Positions 26,128-35,199 of a DNA stretch of 64,000 nucleotides are shown in pieces; positions within the stretch are counted from its first letter, which is position 1, and each line of letters opens with the position of its first letter. Position numbers and translations under genes: made by a program. The notes below the pieces were generated by a model. That model worked only from the letters and a program-made list of their open reading frames with translations. It did no database searches and was not told where the DNA came from. Origin of the DNA: Arthrobacter echini (GTDB lineage: Bacteria > Actinomycetota > Actinomycetes > Actinomycetales > Micrococcaceae); NCBI RefSeq assembly GCF_004803505.1, contig NZ_SSWH01000006.1, positions 124,001-188,000 on the forward strand, written 5' to 3'.

Positions 26128-27513
26128 TCAGCCGTTCTGCGCAGCTCGAATGGCGCTCTCCAGCACGTCGAGCCCGTCGGTGAGCAGGTCGTCGGAGATG
26201 ACGAGTGGCGGCAGCAGGCGGATCACGTTGCCGTACGTTCCACACGTCAGGATGATCACACCCTGGCGCAGGCATTCCGCCGTGATCGCCTTCGTGGCCT
26301 CCGCATTGGGTGCCTTGCTGCCCGGTTGCACGAGTTCGATCGCCAGCATGGCCCCGCGGCCCCGGACCTCACCGATGATGCCGTGCTCTCCCAGCTCGGC
26401 CTGCAGCTCCGACAGTCGTGCGGTCACCAGAGCCTCGATGTTCCTCGCCCGGCCCACGAGATCCTGGTCCTTCATGGTCCTGATGGCTCCCAGCGCGGCG
26501 GCACAGGCGACGGGGTTACCTCCGTAGGTCCCGCCGAGGCCACCTGCGTGGACCGAGTCGAGCAGATCCGCCCGCCCGGTGATCGCCGAGAGCGGCAAAC
26601 CACCGGCAATACCCTTGGCCATCGTGATGATGTCGGGCACCACGCCCTCATGGTCCACCGCGAACCACTCACCGGTGCGGCAGAACCCGGACTGCACCTC
26701 GTCGGCGATGAACACCACGCCGTTGGTCTTCGCCCATGCGGCGAGGGCCGGGAGGAAACCGGGCGCCGGCACGATGAACCCGCCCTCCCCCTGCATCGGT
26801 TCGATGATGATCGCGGCCACCGTCTCGGCCCCGATCTGCTTCTCGATCATCGTGATGGCGCGCTGCGCCGCTTCGGCACCCGTGATGTCCGGATTCTCCT
26901 CGCGGAAGGGGTAGCTCATGGGTACCCGGTAGATCTCGGGAGCGAACGGGCCGAAGTTCGTCTTGTACGGCATGGACTTGGCGGTGAGCGCCATGGTGAG
27001 GTTGGTGCGCCCGTGATAGGCGTGATCGAAGGCGACGACGGCGTTGCGCCCGGTGGCCAGGCGTGCCACCTTCACCGCGTTCTCCACGGCTTCGGCTCCC
27101 GAGTTGAACAGGACGGTCCGCTTGTCGAAGTCTCCCGGTGTCAGTTCGGCCAGCTGCTCGGCGACAGCGATGTACCCCTCGTAGGGCGTCACCATGAAGC
27201 AGGTGTGCGTGAAATGCTCCACCTGCTCCCTGACGGCGTCGACGACCGCCGGATCCGAGGCGCCCACGCTGGTCACGGCGATACCGGCACCGAGGTCGAT
27301 GAACGAGTTGCCGTCGACATCCCTGACGATGCCGCCGTCGGCGTCCGCGGCGTAGACGGGAACGCCCGAGACGGCGCCCTTGGCGACCGACTGCGCCCGG
27401 CGTGCCGCCAGAGCGACGGACTTCGGGCCGGGGAAGTCGCCGATGATGCTGCGCTTCTGCTCGAGTCTGTGACCCGACGTGGTGGCCTCCGGGGTGGTTG
27501 CGTAGGTGGTCAT
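26128..27513 (-). CDS. gabT: 4-aminobutyrate aminotransferase GabT
   Basis: A 461-residue class III PLP aminotransferase. The PLP lysine is Lys300 in DIITMAKGIAGGLPLSA, preceded by FIADEVQSGFCRTGEWFA with the cofactor aspartate. The N-terminal substrate region reads FIDLGAGIAVTSVGASDP. It transfers the amino group of GABA to 2-oxoglutarate to give succinic semialdehyde. With putrescine oxidase nearby it fits a putrescine-to-GABA route. No gabD or aminobutyraldehyde dehydrogenase is adjacent. It is divergent from a PucR-type regulator. Confidence 0.94.
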   Translation of the reverse strand: MTTYATTPEATTSGHRLEQKRSIIGDFPGPKSVALAARRAQSVAKGAVSGVPVYAADADGGIVRDVDGNSFIDLGAGIAVTSVGASDPAVVDAVREQVEHFTHTCFMVTPYEGYIAVAEQLAELTPGDFDKRTVLFNSGAEAVENAVKVARLATGRNAVVAFDHAYHGRTNLTMALTAKSMPYKTNFGPFAPEIYRVPMSYPFREENPDITGAEAAQRAITMIEKQIGAETVAAIIIEPMQGEGGFIVPAPGFLPALAAWAKTNGVVFIADEVQSGFCRTGEWFAVDHEGVVPDIITMAKGIAGGLPLSAITGRADLLDSVHAGGLGGTYGGNPVACAAALGAIRTMKDQDLVGRARNIEALVTARLSELQAELGEHGIIGEVRGRGAMLAIELVQPGSKAPNAEATKAITAECLRQGVIILTCGTYGNVIRLLPPLVISDDLLTDGLDVLESAIRAAQNG

Positions 27514-27607
27514 GCGAGTTCCTTTCCTCGTGAAGGTATCGGGTAGCCTGCACGCCGACCCTGTGACCGCTGCGGGTGCAGGCGAGCGGTGCCATTCCTG
27601 AGGTCAC

Positions 27608-27679
27608 CGTAGCTGGGCAGCAGACCCGTCGCCACAGCTACGTGCACAGGAACGGATTGTACTGGTGGTGCAGGAGCAC
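27608..27679. promoter_or_regulatory. Inverted repeats in the gabT-pucR intergenic region
   Basis: CGTAGCTG (27608-27615) and CAGCTACG (27635-27642) are perfect reverse complements 19 bases apart. Further right GTGC-agga-GCAC (27668-27679) is a second small inverted repeat. They lie in the 188-bp divergent region and are candidates for PucR-type regulator binding. Confidence 0.45.
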
Positions 27680-27701
27680 AAGCCTCTCCTACGCTGGTGT
27701 C

Positions 27702-29171
27702 ATGGCCCTCACGCTTCTGGATCTCCTCTCCGACCCGGTCCTCGCACTGGTCCCCGAGGGCCGCTCCCCGGCATCGATGCTTCCCGTCCAGTGGGTCGCC
27801 GTGACGGAACTCGAGGACCCACGCCCCTTCCTCACCGGCGCCGAGGTGGTCCTGACCACGGGGGTCCGCCTGCGCACGGTCTCCACCCAGCGCTCGTTCG
27901 TCCGTTCGACCCACGCCGCGGGCGCCCTCGCCATCGGGTTCGGCATCGGCTTCGCGCACGAGCGGACTCCGCCTGCCCTGCTCGCGGAGGCCGACGCCGT
28001 GGGCCTGCCGGTCTTCAGGGTCCCCTACGACGTCCCGTTCATCGCCATCGGCAAGAAGGTATCCGATTCGCTCTCCGCCGATCACTACGCGGGCCTGGAG
28101 GACCTGCTCGAGGGACACGCCGTCCTGGCCTCGGCTCTCCTGGGTGCCGGTGGGCTCGGTGCCCTCCTCGACCGGCTGGCGCGCATGCTCGGCACCGATG
28201 TCGCGCTCTTCCAGTACGGCGCACGGATTGCCGGTGCCGGCACGGCTCCGCGCGAGCTGCCGGCCACCGGTGATACCGCCGTCGGGGATCGGCTCACTCC
28301 CGGAACCAGGTGGCACCGGGTTCCCATCGCCACGGGGCTGAAGGACCGGTGCACGCTGGCGATCGGCGAGCCCTACGCCCACTCCGGGGTCGTGGACTAT
28401 GCACAGAGCCTCATCTCCGTCGAACTCACCAATCAGGCACGCAACCGCAAGGGTGCGCGGAGAGCGCTCGGCCAATTGCTGGAGGACGTGGTGCGCGGCA
28501 CGCTTGCCGGCCCCGACGGCGCGGCCAGACTCGCGAGCTCGGGCATCGACGCGACACAGCGCCACAGCGTGCTCATCATCGATGTGGCCGCGAACCACCG
28601 CAGGACCCTGGGCACGCTCCCCCTGCCGGACGGATGGAGCGAGGCCCGCTCGGGCATGGTCGACGATCGCCTCGTACTCGTCCTGCCGACGTCGGGCACA
28701 CCCGACCCGGCCCGGCTCACCGGCTACCTCGACGGCGCCGGACTGACCTCGCGGATCGGTGTGGGGGGCGCCTACACGCACCCGAACGGGCTGCGCTGGA
28801 GCTACTTCGAGGCCCGCGAGGCACTCCTGCGCGGGCAGAGCCTGAATCGTGCCGACCGGCTCAGTCTCACCTCACTGCTGATGTCCAGCGCCGATGTGCC
28901 CCTGGCCGATCTCGCCGCTGAGACCCTGGGCCCGCTGGAGGCCTTCGACGACACCCACGGCGCCGGCCTCACGATGACACTGCAGCGCTATCTCGAGCTC
29001 GACGGTTCCGTGGCCGCAGTGGCCGCGGAACTCGACGTGCATCGCAACACCGTCCGGTACCGGCTCCAGCAGGTGATCGCCCTGTGCGGGTACGACCCGT
29101 CCGTGACCGCGGACCGGGTCCATCTCTACCTCGCTCTGCGCGTCCGGGCCCTGGAGAAGGGGAATCTCTGA
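27702..29171 (+). CDS. PucR-family transcriptional regulator (GabR-like)
   Basis: A 489-residue regulator with an N-terminal PucR purine-catabolism-type domain (LTLLDLLSDPVLALVPEG to VPYDVPFIAIGKKV), a GGDEF-like middle and a C-terminal helix-turn-helix of the PucR/CdaR type, AAVAAELDVHRNTVRYRLQQV. In Corynebacterium a PucR-type protein controls GABA use genes, and this gene is divergent from gabT, so activation of gabT is likely. I chose the ATG at 27702. A TACGCT hexamer ends seven bases upstream, so the mRNA may be leaderless. Confidence 0.88.
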   Translation: MALTLLDLLSDPVLALVPEGRSPASMLPVQWVAVTELEDPRPFLTGAEVVLTTGVRLRTVSTQRSFVRSTHAAGALAIGFGIGFAHERTPPALLAEADAVGLPVFRVPYDVPFIAIGKKVSDSLSADHYAGLEDLLEGHAVLASALLGAGGLGALLDRLARMLGTDVALFQYGARIAGAGTAPRELPATGDTAVGDRLTPGTRWHRVPIATGLKDRCTLAIGEPYAHSGVVDYAQSLISVELTNQARNRKGARRALGQLLEDVVRGTLAGPDGAARLASSGIDATQRHSVLIIDVAANHRRTLGTLPLPDGWSEARSGMVDDRLVLVLPTSGTPDPARLTGYLDGAGLTSRIGVGGAYTHPNGLRWSYFEAREALLRGQSLNRADRLSLTSLLMSSADVPLADLAAETLGPLEAFDDTHGAGLTMTLQRYLELDGSVAAVAAELDVHRNTVRYRLQQVIALCGYDPSVTADRVHLYLALRVRALEKGNL

Positions 29172-29202
29172 GACGACGCCGGCAGCGACCCGACCGGTAC
29201 GG

Positions 29203-30171
29203 CTAGGGCAGGGCCGGGCGGCCGAGGAAGGCCTCGATGTCGGAGTACACCTCACGTGCTTCGGGCAGGCGGGGGAAGGCCGGGAACACATGGAACCCTC
29301 CCGGGTAGACCCGCATGGTGACATCCGCACCCGCTGCTGCGGCGCGATCCCTGAACACCGTCGCATCCGCCATACAGATGTCGCGTGTGCCCTGGTAGAT
29401 CCGCGTCGTGGGCACCCTCGCCAGCATCTCGTCGGGTGCACGTGCCGGGCTCACCAGTGGCGTCCGCGGATCCTCTCCGCCCGCCCACCACAGTCCTGCC
29501 TGGACCCCGCCTGCCACGGAGAGCATGGGATCCACGGCGTCGTACGCCGGGATCCCAGGGTTGGTTCCCGTCACGTCGAGCCACGGCGAGAAGACGACGA
29601 TCCTGCCGGGAGCGGGCAGCCCGGCAGCACTGAACGCCCACGGCTGGGCGATGGCAAGACCACCGCCGGCCGAATCACCCATCAGGGTCACCTCCTCGGG
29701 GCCCGTCGCGCGGAGGACCTCGCGATAGACGGACACCAGGTAGCCGAACGCCTCGCGGTAGGTGCTCTCGGGGGCGAGCCGATAGAGAGGAACCGTGACG
29801 GTCGCCCCGGTCCGCCGGGTGAGTTCCGCGATGATCCACCAGTGCGGGCGCCCCAGTTCATTCAGATAGATGCCGCCGTGCGTGTAGATGATGTGCGAGC
29901 GCGTGGCACCGAGGATCGGCCGGACCGTGATGGTGCGCACGCCGTCGATCCTGGTCTCCTGGATGGTGTGCTTCTGCTTGACGGTCCACGGGATCGCAGC
30001 CATCGACGGATAGGTCCGCCCAATGTAGGTCTCCCTCACCCACTCGGGGCTGGCAAGATGCTTCTTCGTGGGCAGGAAGCCGATCAGCCAGGAGGCCACT
30101 CGCATCGCCAGGGAGCCGTCCTGTGCGCTCGGTGGATCACTGTGCGGGCCCGGCATGGAACCATTCGTCAT
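29203..30171 (-). CDS. HSL-family alpha/beta hydrolase (esterase)
   Basis: A 322-residue hydrolase of the hormone-sensitive-lipase group. The oxyanion motif is YTHGGIY at about 97-102 (HGG), the nucleophile is Ser167 in MGDSAGGGLA, and the acid and histidine lie in GTRDICMADA and YPGGFHVFPAF near the C-terminus. Similar proteins in mycobacteria are LipW/NlhH-type carboxylesterases or acetylhydrolases. The substrate is unknown. It converges on the PucR gene and stands alone. Confidence 0.85.
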   Translation of the reverse strand: MTNGSMPGPHSDPPSAQDGSLAMRVASWLIGFLPTKKHLASPEWVRETYIGRTYPSMAAIPWTVKQKHTIQETRIDGVRTITVRPILGATRSHIIYTHGGIYLNELGRPHWWIIAELTRRTGATVTVPLYRLAPESTYREAFGYLVSVYREVLRATGPEEVTLMGDSAGGGLAIAQPWAFSAAGLPAPGRIVVFSPWLDVTGTNPGIPAYDAVDPMLSVAGGVQAGLWWAGGEDPRTPLVSPARAPDEMLARVPTTRIYQGTRDICMADATVFRDRAAAAGADVTMRVYPGGFHVFPAFPRLPEAREVYSDIEAFLGRPALP

Positions 30172-30295
30172 CGGCCCAGCCTAGTGCGCGATCCTTCCTC
30201 GCCACGGCCTCTGTCATGCTGGACTGGGCCGCACTGCCCTGGCCCTGCGAGGTGGCTCACCGCCGACCGCAGCATCCTGCATGCCGAAGGAAGAC

Positions 30296-30931
30296 ATGGA
30301 TACCGCGTCACAGATCGCCCTCGCCGCCGACCTCCTCGGTGTCCTCTTCTTCGCCGTGTCCGGCTCGCTGCTGGCGGCGCGCAAGAGCTTCGATCTGGTC
30401 GGCTCCCTCCTGCTCGCGGCCCTCGCCTCGCTCGGTGGTGGCGTGCTGCGGGACGTCATCCTCGATGTTCCGCCGGCGGCCTTCAACAACCCTGCCTACC
30501 TCGTTCCACCCCTGCTCGCCACCGGGCTGGTCTACTTCGTGTTCTCCGGCGTCGAGAGAGTACGACAGGTCCTGGTGCTCTTCGATGCGGCCGGCCTGGC
30601 GCTGTTCTGCATCACCGGGACCGTCAAGGCCCTCGAACTGGGCCAGAATCCCGTGTCGGCCGTCCTGCTCGGAGTCGCCACGGCGGTGGGCGGCGGTCTG
30701 CTGCGCGACGTCGTCGCGAACGAGATACCGCAGCTGTTCGATCCGCGCGACATCTACGCACTACCGGCCATGCTCGGTGCCAGTATGGTCACCGTCCTGT
30801 ATCTGACGGGGACCTTCACGATCATCACGGGGATCATCGCCGCATCGCTGGCCTTCTCCCTGCGCATCCTCGCCTGGCGGTACAGCTGGCATGCACCGCT
30901 GGCGGCGAAGCTCCGCGATGCGCGTTCGTAG
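30296..30931 (+). CDS. TRIC/UPF0126 family membrane channel
   Basis: A 211-residue membrane protein with two repeats of three segments plus a seventh. Each repeat carries the TRIC signature: SLGGGVLRDVILD and VGGGLLRDVVANEIP. Prokaryotic TRIC proteins form trimeric channels for monovalent cations. The ATG at 30296 has gaaggaag just upstream. The ATG at 30281 would add five residues. It is a single gene, 75 bases before the SUKH-HIT pair. Confidence 0.9.
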   Translation: MDTASQIALAADLLGVLFFAVSGSLLAARKSFDLVGSLLLAALASLGGGVLRDVILDVPPAAFNNPAYLVPPLLATGLVYFVFSGVERVRQVLVLFDAAGLALFCITGTVKALELGQNPVSAVLLGVATAVGGGLLRDVVANEIPQLFDPRDIYALPAMLGASMVTVLYLTGTFTIITGIIAASLAFSLRILAWRYSWHAPLAAKLRDARS

Positions 30932-31006
30932 GCGGGAAGGAGTGCACGGCCCGCTCCGGGTACAGCGGATAGGATGGAAGGTCCCGCCACCTCTCCTGGA
31001 GTACCT

Positions 31007-31432
31007 GTGACCGAGCTGTTCTTCGACAAATTCCGCAACCTCGTGCCCCGGTACTTCGAGGACGAGTGGGTCGAGGAGGACGGGCTGTCCGAGCTCGAAC
31101 TCGCAGAGCTGCTGGAGGGCAAGGAGCTCGAACTGCCCCTGGCCCTGTGGGAGTTCTACCGTGCGGTGGGCGCCACCGAGGACATCATGGAAGCGTTCCA
31201 CTTCTTCTGGGACCCTGACGAGCTCGAGGTCGAGGACGGTTTCCTGCTCTTCCTGGAGGACGAGGACGAGCAGTACACCTGGGGCATGAGGGCCGACCAG
31301 CTCGACGTTCCCGACCCCATCGTGTGGCGGCGCAACAATGCCCGCGGCGAGTGGCAGAGCGAGGAAGGCACCTTCAGCGAGTACGTCCTGGACCTCTTCG
31401 AGTGGGTCTTCGATGAGGAGGAGGAGGACTGA
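31007..31432 (+). CDS. SMI1/KNR4 (SUKH)-family protein
   Basis: An acidic 141-residue protein with the SUKH pattern: LPLALWEFYRAVGATEDIM followed by FHFFWDPDELEVEDGFLLFL and ending in an acidic tail. SUKH proteins often act as immunity proteins to nuclease toxins but others are housekeeping. No toxin gene is next to it. The GTG at 31007 is preceded by tggag at eight bases. Its TGA shares one base with the ATG of the HIT gene, so the two are coupled. Confidence 0.75.
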   Translation: MTELFFDKFRNLVPRYFEDEWVEEDGLSELELAELLEGKELELPLALWEFYRAVGATEDIMEAFHFFWDPDELEVEDGFLLFLEDEDEQYTWGMRADQLDVPDPIVWRRNNARGEWQSEEGTFSEYVLDLFEWVFDEEEED

Positions 31433-31908
31433 TGAAGTTCACCCATCACGCCCCCGTCGGGTACCAGTGCCCGTTCTGTGATCTGGCGCGCGGAGATTTC
31501 AGCAACCCGAAGAACCTGTGCCGCCCCGGAGACCTCATCTACTCCGACGATCTCGCGCTGGCGTTCATCGCCTCGCATGGTTTCGAACCGCATCCGGGGC
31601 ACGTGCTCATCACGCCCCGCGAGCACGTGGAACTGCTGTACGAACTGCCCGACGACGTCGCGGCCCGGATCATGACGCTCACGCGGGACACCGCGATCGC
31701 GATCAAGCGTGCCTGGGGCCCGGACGGCGTCTCCACCCGCCAGCACAACGAGCCCGCGGGAAGCCAGCACGTCTGGCACTACCACCAGCATGTACTGCCC
31801 CGCTGGGAGAACGACGGCTTCTACTTCACCCCGAAGCGGCCCATCGTCGACCCGGCCATCCGGGCGCGCAAGGCCGACGAACTCAGGTCCTTCCTGCCAC
31901 CACAGTGA
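31432..31908 (+). CDS. HIT-family nucleotide hydrolase
   Basis: A 158-residue histidine-triad protein. The triad is His116-x-His118-x-His120 in HVWHYHQHVLPR, with a zinc-like Cys13-x2-Cys16 near the N-terminus and HPGHVLITPREHVELL in the core. HIT proteins hydrolyse nucleoside phosphoramidates or dinucleoside polyphosphates. It starts on the last base of the SUKH gene stop. Confidence 0.92.
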   Translation: MKFTHHAPVGYQCPFCDLARGDFSNPKNLCRPGDLIYSDDLALAFIASHGFEPHPGHVLITPREHVELLYELPDDVAARIMTLTRDTAIAIKRAWGPDGVSTRQHNEPAGSQHVWHYHQHVLPRWENDGFYFTPKRPIVDPAIRARKADELRSFLPPQ

Positions 31909-31957
31909 CCCGTCGGTCGCGGACGACCGGCTGGATTCCGGGCGCCGGCGGCGTGTG

Positions 31958-33049
31958 TTACACGTCCCGTCTGACCACGGCCTGCGCGAAGCTCGTGAGC
32001 GCCTGCTTGACCACGCTGTCCGGCAACGGAGCGAGGGCTGCGACGGCGTCGTCCGCCCACTGCCGGGCCACGTTCCACGCCTCCTGCGTCTGCGGGTGGG
32101 AGCGCAGGGCTGCCACGGCGTCCGCGAGCGCCTCGTCCGAGGTCAGGTCGCCGTCGACGAGCTCCAGCACGTCTGCTGCCGACCGGTCCCCCGCCGTCGC
32201 GGCGCGACGCAGCAGGATGACGGGCAGGGTGGGCACCGCCTCGCGAAGATCCGTCCCCGGAGCCTTGCCGGACTTCACCTTCAGGCCCGTGACGTCGATG
32301 ACGTCGTCGGCCAGCTGGAAGGCCACGCCCACCTTCTCGCCGTAGGAGACCATGATGTCCACCACATCGCGCGGGGTATCGGCGAAAATGGCTCCCAACT
32401 GGCCCGAGGCAGCGACGAGGGACCCGGTCTTGTCGGCGATCACCGAGAGATAGTGCTCGAGATCGTCCTGGTCCTCGCGGGGCCCGACGGTCTCGTGCAG
32501 CTGGCCCAGGCACAGGCGCTCGAAGGTGCGGGCCTGGATCCCGAGCGCCTCGCCGCCCAGCTCCGAGACGAGGATCGAGGCGCGGGCGAAGATCAGGTCC
32601 CCGGTGAGGATGGCCACGGAGTTCCCCCACACCTCATGGGCGGTGGGACCGCCGCGGCGATAGGGCGCGGAGTCCATGACGTCGTCGTGGTAGAGGGTGG
32701 CCAGATGGGTCAGTTCGACGACGACGGCAGCCTGGACGACCTTCCTGCTGGCGGGATTGCCGAGATGCGAGGCGAGGATGGTCAGCAGGGGCCGGATGCG
32801 TTTGCCGCCCGCCTCGACGAGGTGCCGGCTGGTGGCATCGGCGAGGGGATCGGAGTGGGAGATGGCATTGCGGAGCTGGGTCTCGACCTCGGCGAGACAC
32901 GACGACACCGAGGGACCGAGCTCCGGATCCTCCGCGATGAGGGCGAACCCCGGAGGCAGATGCAACGCATCGGCGTCCTGGGGATCCGCCGTGTCCAGGG
33001 CGCCGCTCAGACCCGCGTTGGTCCACCCGGGGTTGAAGGAGTGCGTCAC
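31958..33049 (-). CDS. Polyprenyl diphosphate synthase (menaquinone side chain)
   Basis: A 363-residue trans-prenyltransferase. The first aspartate-rich motif is DDVMD at 122-126 (LATLYHDDVMDSAPYRRGG), and the second is in FQLADDVIDVTG. Small residues upstream of the first motif suggest a long chain product. It lies directly after menJ and menG, the same order as grcC1 with menJ and menG in mycobacteria, so it likely makes the menaquinone isoprenoid tail. Confidence 0.92.
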   Translation of the reverse strand: MTHSFNPGWTNAGLSGALDTADPQDADALHLPPGFALIAEDPELGPSVSSCLAEVETQLRNAISHSDPLADATSRHLVEAGGKRIRPLLTILASHLGNPASRKVVQAAVVVELTHLATLYHDDVMDSAPYRRGGPTAHEVWGNSVAILTGDLIFARASILVSELGGEALGIQARTFERLCLGQLHETVGPREDQDDLEHYLSVIADKTGSLVAASGQLGAIFADTPRDVVDIMVSYGEKVGVAFQLADDVIDVTGLKVKSGKAPGTDLREAVPTLPVILLRRAATAGDRSAADVLELVDGDLTSDEALADAVAALRSHPQTQEAWNVARQWADDAVAALAPLPDSVVKQALTSFAQAVVRRDV

Positions 33050-33058
33050 GGTCTAAGC

Positions 33059-34375
33059 CTAACCACGAGCACCCACGCCCTGCGCACGCAGCAGCGACGT
33101 CGCCGATGGCTGGTTGGTGGTGGCGGGCACGAGGGATTCGAGCAGGCGGATGACACGGTCCTCGAAACCCTTGCCTCCGGCATCGGTGAGATTCGCGAGC
33201 ATACGCACCACGAAACGCATGAGCAGCGGGATCGGCATACCGGTGCGTAGCGCCAGGGACATCACGGCGGGCTTGCCGATCAGCTGCGCGAAGATCCGTC
33301 CGAGCGTGAAGTGACTGCCCCAGCGATTGCGCACGTAGGGAGCGTAGCCCGACATGACCTGATCACGACCCAGCGGGGAGGCAATACCCTGCGCCCGCTC
33401 GATGAACTCGGCTGCGTAGCGCGCGGACTCCATGGCATAGGAGATTCCTTCGCCGTTGAACGGGGAGACCATACCGCCGGCGTCCCCGAGGAGCAGCAGG
33501 CCCGGACTGTAGTGCGGCGTCCTGTTGAACCCCATGGGCAGGGCAGCTCCGCGGATCTCGCCGACCTGGTTCTCCGGGGTGAAACCCCACTCCCCCGGCA
33601 TGGCACCGGTCCAGTCGCGGAGCACCTGCTTGTAGTCGAGTCTGCCGAACTCCGCGGACGAATTGAGGATCCCGAGCCCTACGTTGGACGTGCCGTCGCC
33701 GACGCCGAAGACCCAGCCGTAGCCGGGCAGCGGCTTCCCTGCGGCGTCGGGAAGTTCGAGCCAGCCCTCCATCCACTCGTCGTGCGTCCGCGGGCTGGTG
33801 AAGTAGGTGCGGACGGCGACGCCGAGGGGCCGGTCGTCGCGCTTCTGCATCCCGAGGCTGACGGCCGTGCGGGTGGAATTGCCGTCGGCTGCCAGTACGA
33901 CGTCGGCGGTGAACGAGCGCGTCTCACCTGTCTTGCGGCCGTCGGCGTCGAGCAGATTCACCGTGACGCCGCTGACGCGCCCGGTCTCGTCCCGGACGGC
34001 GGAGGAGACCGAATGGCCCTGGAGGATGGTGGCTCCTGCGTCGCGGGCATGCAGTGCGAGGGCCTCGTCGAAGCCGACCCGCGTACGGACCAGCCCGTAG
34101 TCCGGGAAGTCGCTGAGCTCGGGCCAGGGCACCTCGACGGTGCGCCTGCCCGCGATGAGACGCAGACCCTTGTTCCGGCGCCACCCCTCGCTCTCGTCGT
34201 GCGGCAGGCCGAGCAGCTGCACTTCCCGCGTCGCGCGCGGGGTCAGGCCGTCCCCGCACACCTTCTCGCGGGGGAAGTGCGTCTTCTCGAGGACCGTGAC
34301 CTCGATCCCGGCGCTCGCGAGGTAGTAGGCGGCGGTGGACCCGGCCGGTCCGGCGCCGACGATGAGGACCGACAC
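33059..34375 (-). CDS. menJ: Geranylgeranyl reductase family, menaquinone reductase MenJ
   Basis: A 438-residue FAD enzyme. The dinucleotide motif is LIVGAGPAGSTAAYYLASAG at about residues 4-23, followed by KVCGDGLTPRATREVQLLG, and the C-terminal FAD motif is LLLGDAGGMVSPFNGEGI. It would saturate one isoprene unit of menaquinone. Its GTG start abuts the TAG of menG with no spacer, which ties it to menaquinone synthesis. Heme or chlorophyll-type reductases are related but not expected here. Confidence 0.9.
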   Translation of the reverse strand: MSVLIVGAGPAGSTAAYYLASAGIEVTVLEKTHFPREKVCGDGLTPRATREVQLLGLPHDESEGWRRNKGLRLIAGRRTVEVPWPELSDFPDYGLVRTRVGFDEALALHARDAGATILQGHSVSSAVRDETGRVSGVTVNLLDADGRKTGETRSFTADVVLAADGNSTRTAVSLGMQKRDDRPLGVAVRTYFTSPRTHDEWMEGWLELPDAAGKPLPGYGWVFGVGDGTSNVGLGILNSSAEFGRLDYKQVLRDWTGAMPGEWGFTPENQVGEIRGAALPMGFNRTPHYSPGLLLLGDAGGMVSPFNGEGISYAMESARYAAEFIERAQGIASPLGRDQVMSGYAPYVRNRWGSHFTLGRIFAQLIGKPAVMSLALRTGMPIPLLMRFVVRMLANLTDAGGKGFEDRVIRLLESLVPATTNQPSATSLLRAQGVGARG

Positions 34376-35137
34376 CTAGAGTGCCGTCGTCCGACGGCTC
34401 AGCAGGACCTGCCCGGGCCGCAATGCTTCCCCGGCGGATGCGGCAGGGGCCTTGAACGCGCGGTGCACCGCGACGATCCCCCCGTTCAGATTGCGGTACT
34501 CGACATCCTCCCAGCCGCTCTCGCCGATCCAGGCCGCGAGGGAGTCCTGGTCCGGCCAGGCGCGGATGGACTCGGCGAGGTAGACGTAGGCATCGGGGTT
34601 CGAGCTTGCCCTGCGCGCGATGACAGGCAGCGCGCGCATGAGGTACTCGGTGTAGACGGTGCGCCAGAGCGGGGCGACAGGCTGCGAGAACTCGGCGATG
34701 ACCAGCCGGCCATCGGGCCGGGTGACGCGCAACAGCTCCTCGAGCGCCTTCTTCGGCTGAGCGACGTTACGGAGCCCGAAGGAGATGGTCGCGGCGTCGA
34801 ACGAATTGTCGGCGAACGGCAGATCGGTGGCATCTCCGGCGACGAAGTCGATGTCCGGCCGTCGGCGCTTGCCCACCGTGAGCATGCCGAGCGAGAAATC
34901 GCAGGCGACGACGTCGACGCCGGCATCGGCGTACGGTTCACTCGAAGTACCGGTTCCGGCCGCCAGATCCAGGACGCGTTCGCCCGGTACCGCGTCGACG
35001 GCGTCCACGACGATGCGCCGCCAGCGGCGTGCCTGGCCCATGGACAGGACATCGTTGACGACGTCGTACTTGGGTGCCACGTCGTCGAACATGGCGGCTA
35101 CTTCGTCGGGGCGCTTTTCCAGCGATGCTCGGTTCAC
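34376..35137 (-). CDS. menG: Demethylmenaquinone methyltransferase MenG/UbiE
   Basis: A 253-residue SAM methyltransferase. The signature [19 protein letters not shown] is at about 17-35, the SAM motif is [19 protein letters not shown], and [20 protein letters not shown] follows. It catalyses the last C-methylation of menaquinone. It is the first gene of menG-menJ-polyprenyl synthase, divergent from menF with 62 bases between. Confidence 0.95.
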   Translation of the reverse strand: MNRASLEKRPDEVAAMFDDVAPKYDVVNDVLSMGQARRWRRIVVDAVDAVPGERVLDLAAGTGTSSEPYADAGVDVVACDFSLGMLTVGKRRRPDIDFVAGDATDLPFADNSFDAATISFGLRNVAQPKKALEELLRVTRPDGRLVIAEFSQPVAPLWRTVYTEYLMRALPVIARRASSNPDAYVYLAESIRAWPDQDSLAAWIGESGWEDVEYRNLNGGIVAVHRAFKAPAASAGEALRPGQVLLSRRTTAL

Positions 35138-35199
35138 CTGTCCATCATCTCAAACAAAATCTCCAGGACGCGCGGAACGCCGGAGTAGGCTGGGAAATC

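Noticed and set aside
26326-27546. Open frame of 406 codons antisense to gabT
   Set aside because: It is the complement of a well-conserved aminotransferase and has no recognisable domain.
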